From assembly GCA_018350325.1 (NCBI GenBank), contig JAEVLN010000001.1, positions 3,027,501 through 3,091,500 on the forward strand: a DNA stretch of 64,000 bases, read 5' to 3'. The position numbers and the translations under genes were made by a program. Source of the DNA: Globodera rostochiensis (lineage: Eukaryota > Nematoda > Chromadorea > Rhabditida > Heteroderidae). The notes beneath the pieces were generated by a model. That model saw nothing but the letters and a program-made list of their open reading frames with translations. It ran no database searches and was not told the origin of the DNA. The first letter of the stretch is position 1; each line of letters starts with the position of its first letter. Below, in pieces: positions 58,308 through 64,000 of the stretch.

Positions 58308-58795
58308 GGTAATGGTATGGAATTGCGGTCCCGACAAAATTTTTTAAAAAAATTTTCTATGTTTAAAATTTTAAATGCATGTTTTCTAGGGTAAAAATAA
58401 GCGTAGAACACGAATCCGAACTCGGATTTTGCGAATGCCGAACCCCTAACCCGAATTCGAATATTTTTAGAAATTTCAAAATGCAACTTTTTTTTTGGGT
58501 TGACAAATTTTTTATATTACACATTTCGACCCCGTTAAGGATTGAAGTGTTTTGTTTTCTCATTATTACAAACATTTTCGTGCATTTTTTGAGAATTTTA
58601 ACCTATTTGGGTTCATGCATAAATTATTTTTCACGTGACTGAAATTTCGAAAATTGTTCGAATTCGGGTTCGGGGTTCGACATTCGCAAAATCCGAGATC
58701 GGATTCGTGTTCTACGGATATTTTTACCCCAGAAAACATGCATTTGAAATTGTTAAGATTTTTTTTCGTCTGAACCGCAATTCCATACCATTGCC
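58308..58795. mobile_element. Foldback MITE, GGTAAT family
   Basis: Begins GGTAATGGTATGGAATTGCG and ends with the near inverse CGCAATTCCATACCATTGCC. AATAAATC flanks it perfectly (58300-58307 and 58796-58803). Inner arms carry the GTAGAACACGAATCCGAAC to CCCGAATTCGAATA core twice, inverted. Confidence 0.88.
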
Positions 58796-59274
58796 AATAA
58801 ATCCATATTCCCCCTTTTTCAGAATATTTTGGAGAAATTCCACGGCTCCAGTGAAGTCGGCTTCCACTATCCTTTGAATTTAACAGTAGAAAATAAAAAT
58901 TGAAGATTTAAAAAAGTTTTTTACATATACCGTAAAATTGAATTCTTTTTCATAAATCTGTTCCACTGATGACGTCGTGCAAATTAGGGCTGTTCAAAAC
59001 TTGAAATTTACGAAGAATTGACCCCGAGAGCCGAGACCCAAAAAAACAATTTCTCGACTCGAGACTCTCGAACAGCCTCAGTGCAAATGATTGCATTCAC
59101 CAAGTTCGGGTTAGGGGAAACGGAAAGAAATTTTTTATTCCTCCTTCGGTGGAATGCGTACAATTCGAATTGAATTCTTTCACTCTTCAAGAGCTATCGA
59201 TTGAAAATTAAAAAATTAATATCGCAATCGTGCAAATTTGTTTTAGTGGCCAGCGATGTATTTTGATGGTAAAA

Positions 59275-59836
59275 TATCGATTCGTTCCCCACCAATTCGT
59301 ACCCCATCGATTCGTTCCCCACCTACGATTCGTTCCCTTTGTAACGATTCGTTCCCCTCCACAAAAATGCCTTTAAACCTCAAAAAATCGTATAAAACAC
59401 GTGCGTAGAACACGAATTCAGGTTCCGTTTTTACGTATGTCGAATCCCGGACCCGAATTCGAACAATTGAAGGAAAAAAATGTTTTTTTTCCAAACAAAA
59501 AAAAATTTTTTTTAATTTTTTTAAAGTCGTCTAAATGGTTCTAAAAAGCATGTAAGAACGAACGGGAGATCGTATGAATATAATTTTGAACGATTTTGTT
59601 ATAAAAAATCGGTTTTTCAAAAAAAAAATTTTTTTGAAAAATTGTTCGAATTAGGGTCCGGGGTTCGAAATTGGTCGAAATGAGGGTCATATTCAGGTTC
59701 TATGCCCCCGCATACCCCTATAAACCCTTTTTTATGGACTTTGGAAATTTTTTTATTTTTTTCGAGGGGAACGAATCGTATGTGGGGAACGAATCGATGG
59801 GGTACGAATTGGTGGGGAACGAATCGATCCCCGTTC
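59275..59836. mobile_element. Foldback element with GGGGAACGAATCG words
   Basis: Left end CGATTCGTTCCCCACCAATT.., right end its inverse; arms of at least 80 bases contain four GGAACGAATCG words each. Deeper in, the GTAGAACACGAATTCAGGTT core recurs at about 59402-59465 and inverted at 59640-59700. Target duplication not resolved. Confidence 0.75.
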
Positions 59837-60255
59837 GTATTTGATCCGCGTGCCCCCCTGTTGGATCAGCGTGCCGTAACCGGTCGGTGTGTAAAAGGCC
59901 GAGATGCCGGCGGAAATAAAATCAAAATTGACCACCGTCGATACCTATCGCCCACCCCATTCAACAGCCGATGGTGAGACAAATGGCCGGACAAACGGCG
60001 TGGCTTCTCTTACCCACTCATTATTTGAGAGGGCTTCCGACAACGAAAAACGGTCATTAGTCTCTCTGAATTAACCGGTTGGAAAAAATGACTTCAGTGG
60101 AACCCTCAAGCCAGCAGATTCGGTCCTTACGACACATTAACCTCAAGAAAGTTGTACAGACTTTGACTGTTACCGAAGTTAATAAAACACAAATTTATCA
60201 CATTAATTCAAAAATAATTGCGAGTCAGAGTCGCCTCCGTCCATTCGTTAATTGT

Positions 60256-60271
60256 GGCCCTAAAGAGGGCC
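60256..60271 (-). terminator. Histone 3' stem-loop of H2B
   Basis: Read on the minus strand: GGCCCTCTTTAGGGCC, a 6-bp stem with a 4-base loop, 48 bases after the H2B stop. It matches the stem-loop bound by SLBP for non-polyadenylated histone mRNAs. Confidence 0.92.
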
Positions 60272-60319
60272 GTTTGGGTTAGATTTTCATTTTCTCCGAC
60301 GCCATTCACTTCCAGCACA

Positions 60320-61679
<1,360 letters not shown>

Positions 61680-61718
61680 GTCGGCAAGGAGAAGGAACAC
61701 CAAAACACTAACCCAAAC

Positions 61719-61734
61719 GGCCCTCTTTAGGGCC
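61719..61734 (+). terminator. Histone 3' stem-loop of H4
   Basis: GGCCCTCTTTAGGGCC, 39 bases after the stop, identical to those of H2B and H3. Confidence 0.93.
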
Positions 61735-61875
61735 ACAATTGACAAATGGATGAGAAAGACTTAATCAAATTAAATCTCATTTCTTCGTGTGAATAAATCA
61801 TTTCCTGAGGTTTTCGATTTCTGCTGGTTAAATCGGGCGGGGGGGGGGGAGTGGGTGACCAGCCCTAGTGCATAG

Positions 61876-62222
61876 GGTAATACTTAAGTTTGTTGCCCCC
61901 CATTTTTGAAAAAAAATACATTTTTTTTTCAAAGTCAGGTAAAAGGTGTTTTCTAGGGGTATTCCGGGGCGTAGAATGCGAATCTGACCTCCGTTTCGAC
62001 CCATTTCGAACCTTGAACCCGAATCCGAAAAATTCTTCAAAAACTCAAAATTTCCCAAAAATTAATTTTGGCCTCAAAATCATTCCAGGGCTCGAATAGG
62101 TCGAAATGGAGGTCGGATTCGGATTCTAAGCCCCGGAATACCCCTAGAAACATCATTTTATCGACTTTGAAAAAAACATGTATTTTTTCAAAAATGGGGG
62201 GGGGCAACAAACAAGTATTACC
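61876..62222. mobile_element. Foldback MITE, GGTAATAC family
   Basis: Begins GGTAATACTTAAGTTTGTTG and ends with its near inverse ending AAGTATTACC. GTGCATAG flanks it perfectly (61868-61875 and 62223-62230). Both arms carry the GGGGCGTAGAATGCGAATCT core. It sits between H4 and H3. Confidence 0.9.
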
Positions 62223-62230
62223 GTGCATAG

Positions 62231-62830
62231 ATATAACCGGTTCAAATTCCTGTGAGACAAGGGCATTAAGAATCTGTCTACAAATTTGGCCAATTTCCAA
62301 ATGGCATAGTTTTAAAATCTTTTCAATCCCCTCAAATGTAATCGCCGAGAAGTGAAGGCGTTTTATTCTTTCCATTCATTGACAATCTCGTCGATTAAAG
62401 CAAATTTACTTTCCATTCTGTAGTCGGTTCGGTTTTTTTAAGGCTTGTCATAAATTCCAAAATTCGCATTCTTTCTGGAACTTGTCGAAAACGATGGAGC
62501 AGTTTGCCGAGCAGGATTTGGACAAAAAATCAACTTCTACAAAAAACAAATGCAAAAAAAAAAAAATAGGAGTATCCTATTTTTCCAACTAACCGATCGA
62601 TGGAGCAATAATATTGATGAATTGAAATATCGAACCATAGCTTTGATTTAGTAAATAGCCCAGGTTAAAAAGTGAAAAATTCTTATAAAAATTTAAATCT
62701 TGCGCTTTTAATTCAACAACTTTATGACAATTTGAAATTTTCAATATTACCGTCTGCAATTTTTTATTGGCCAAACACAAAAAAAAATGTTGAAAATAAT
62801 AAATAAAAGCAAGCCGCTTGCGTTCATTTG
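62231..62830 (-). pseudogene. Possible coding remnant between H4 and H3
   Basis: Minus-strand open pieces in different frames: RIKRLHFSAITFEGIEKILK with LCHLEIGQICRQILNALVSQ (62231-62375), a short MESKFALIDEIVNEWKE, QILLGKLLHRFRQVPERMRI (about 62430-62520) and FSLFNLGYLLNQSYGSIFQF (about 62595-62700). Composition looks protein-like but frames and splice sites do not join, and a MITE abuts the 3' side. Not recognised. Confidence 0.3.
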
Positions 62831-62838
62831 AAACTTGT

Positions 62839-62854
62839 GGCCCTAAAGAGGGCC
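62839..62854 (-). terminator. Histone 3' stem-loop of H3
   Basis: GGCCCTCTTTAGGGCC on the minus strand, 44 bases after the H3 stop. Confidence 0.92.
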
Positions 62855-62898
62855 GTTTGGGATAATTTTTGGTTGCGATCACTCCTCCTCCACCTCGC

Positions 62899-63760
<862 letters not shown>

Positions 63761-64000
63761 ATGTCCGGACGCGGAAAGGGTGGCAAAGCGAAAACCGGCG
63801 GCAAGGCCAAGTCCCGCTCTTCACGTGCGGGACTTCAATTCCCGGTCGGGCGTCTGCATCGTCTGCTGCGCAAAGGTAGGCAATTCAAATTTGGCATGCA
63901 TTTTTTGAATTGGATTCGGGCAAAATTCTTGTTAATCATCAAAAGCATTAAATTTTCGCTTTAGTTAATGTTTTTCAATTCAATTTCAGGTCACTACGCC
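63761..64000 (+). CDS. Histone H2A (partial, runs off window)
   Basis: Exon 1 63761-63875 reads [20 protein letters not shown] then [19 protein letters not shown]. Exon 2 opens at 63990 after atttcag with (G)HYA, matching the canonical R-K-G-N/H-Y-A. The 3' part is outside the window. Confidence 0.96.

Larger units (their letters stand above)
57201..60255. other. Repeat-rich spacer before histone cluster
   Basis: No gene is supported. It holds a poly-G run near 57510, an inverted repeat at about 57620-57950 (GTCGAATGTTTTATAAC and GTTATAAAGCTTTCGAC), the MITE at 58308-58795 and the foldback at 59275-59836. Confidence 0.5.

Overview
The window is nuclear DNA of a nematode, most likely a plant-parasitic cyst nematode (Heteroderinae). 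Reasons: AT-rich introns with long poly-G/poly-C runs, short introns in small genes, an H4 carrying the [10 protein letters not shown] variant also found in C. elegans, and three copies of an F-box-like family that I recall as abundant in Globodera/Heterodera. The family recall and the genus are inference.

Layout. (1) 1-33,067, plus strand: the 3' part of a neurexin gene. Twenty-one exons whose splice phases all chain give about 1,060 open codons: a laminin-G (LNS) domain, an EGF domain, the last LNS domain, a long Ser/Thr-rich stalk, one transmembrane helix and a tail ending KEWYV (PDZ ligand). Its introns hold a complete F-box-like gene on the minus strand (3,397-4,660), a young gag-protease-only LTR retrotransposon (16,127-18,848), a 41-bp satellite, a foldback element with an internal ORF, a Harbinger transposase remnant and several small DNA elements. 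(2) 35,009-35,807: an in-frame truncated paralogue of the F-box-like gene. (3) About 37.5-38.4 kb: a degenerate trypsin-like protease. (4) 39,164-54,830, minus strand: exons of a poly(A)-polymerase-type nucleotidyltransferase preceded by a long same-strand series of exons of unknown kind (one fused gene or two or more genes). (5) 55,829-57,200: a third F-box-like gene. (6) 60,256-64,000: a replication-dependent histone quartet, H2B(-)/H4(+) and H3(-)/H2A(+), as two divergent pairs with introns and 3' stem-loops.

Main unusual signal: at least ten small elements with terminal inverted repeats and 8-bp target duplications (hAT-like) lie in introns and spacers. Many have interiors built of one short word repeated over and over, a different word in each element. 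One of them, 48,653-50,074, is a 1.4-kb 42-bp satellite enclosed by perfect TIRs and a perfect 8-bp duplication.
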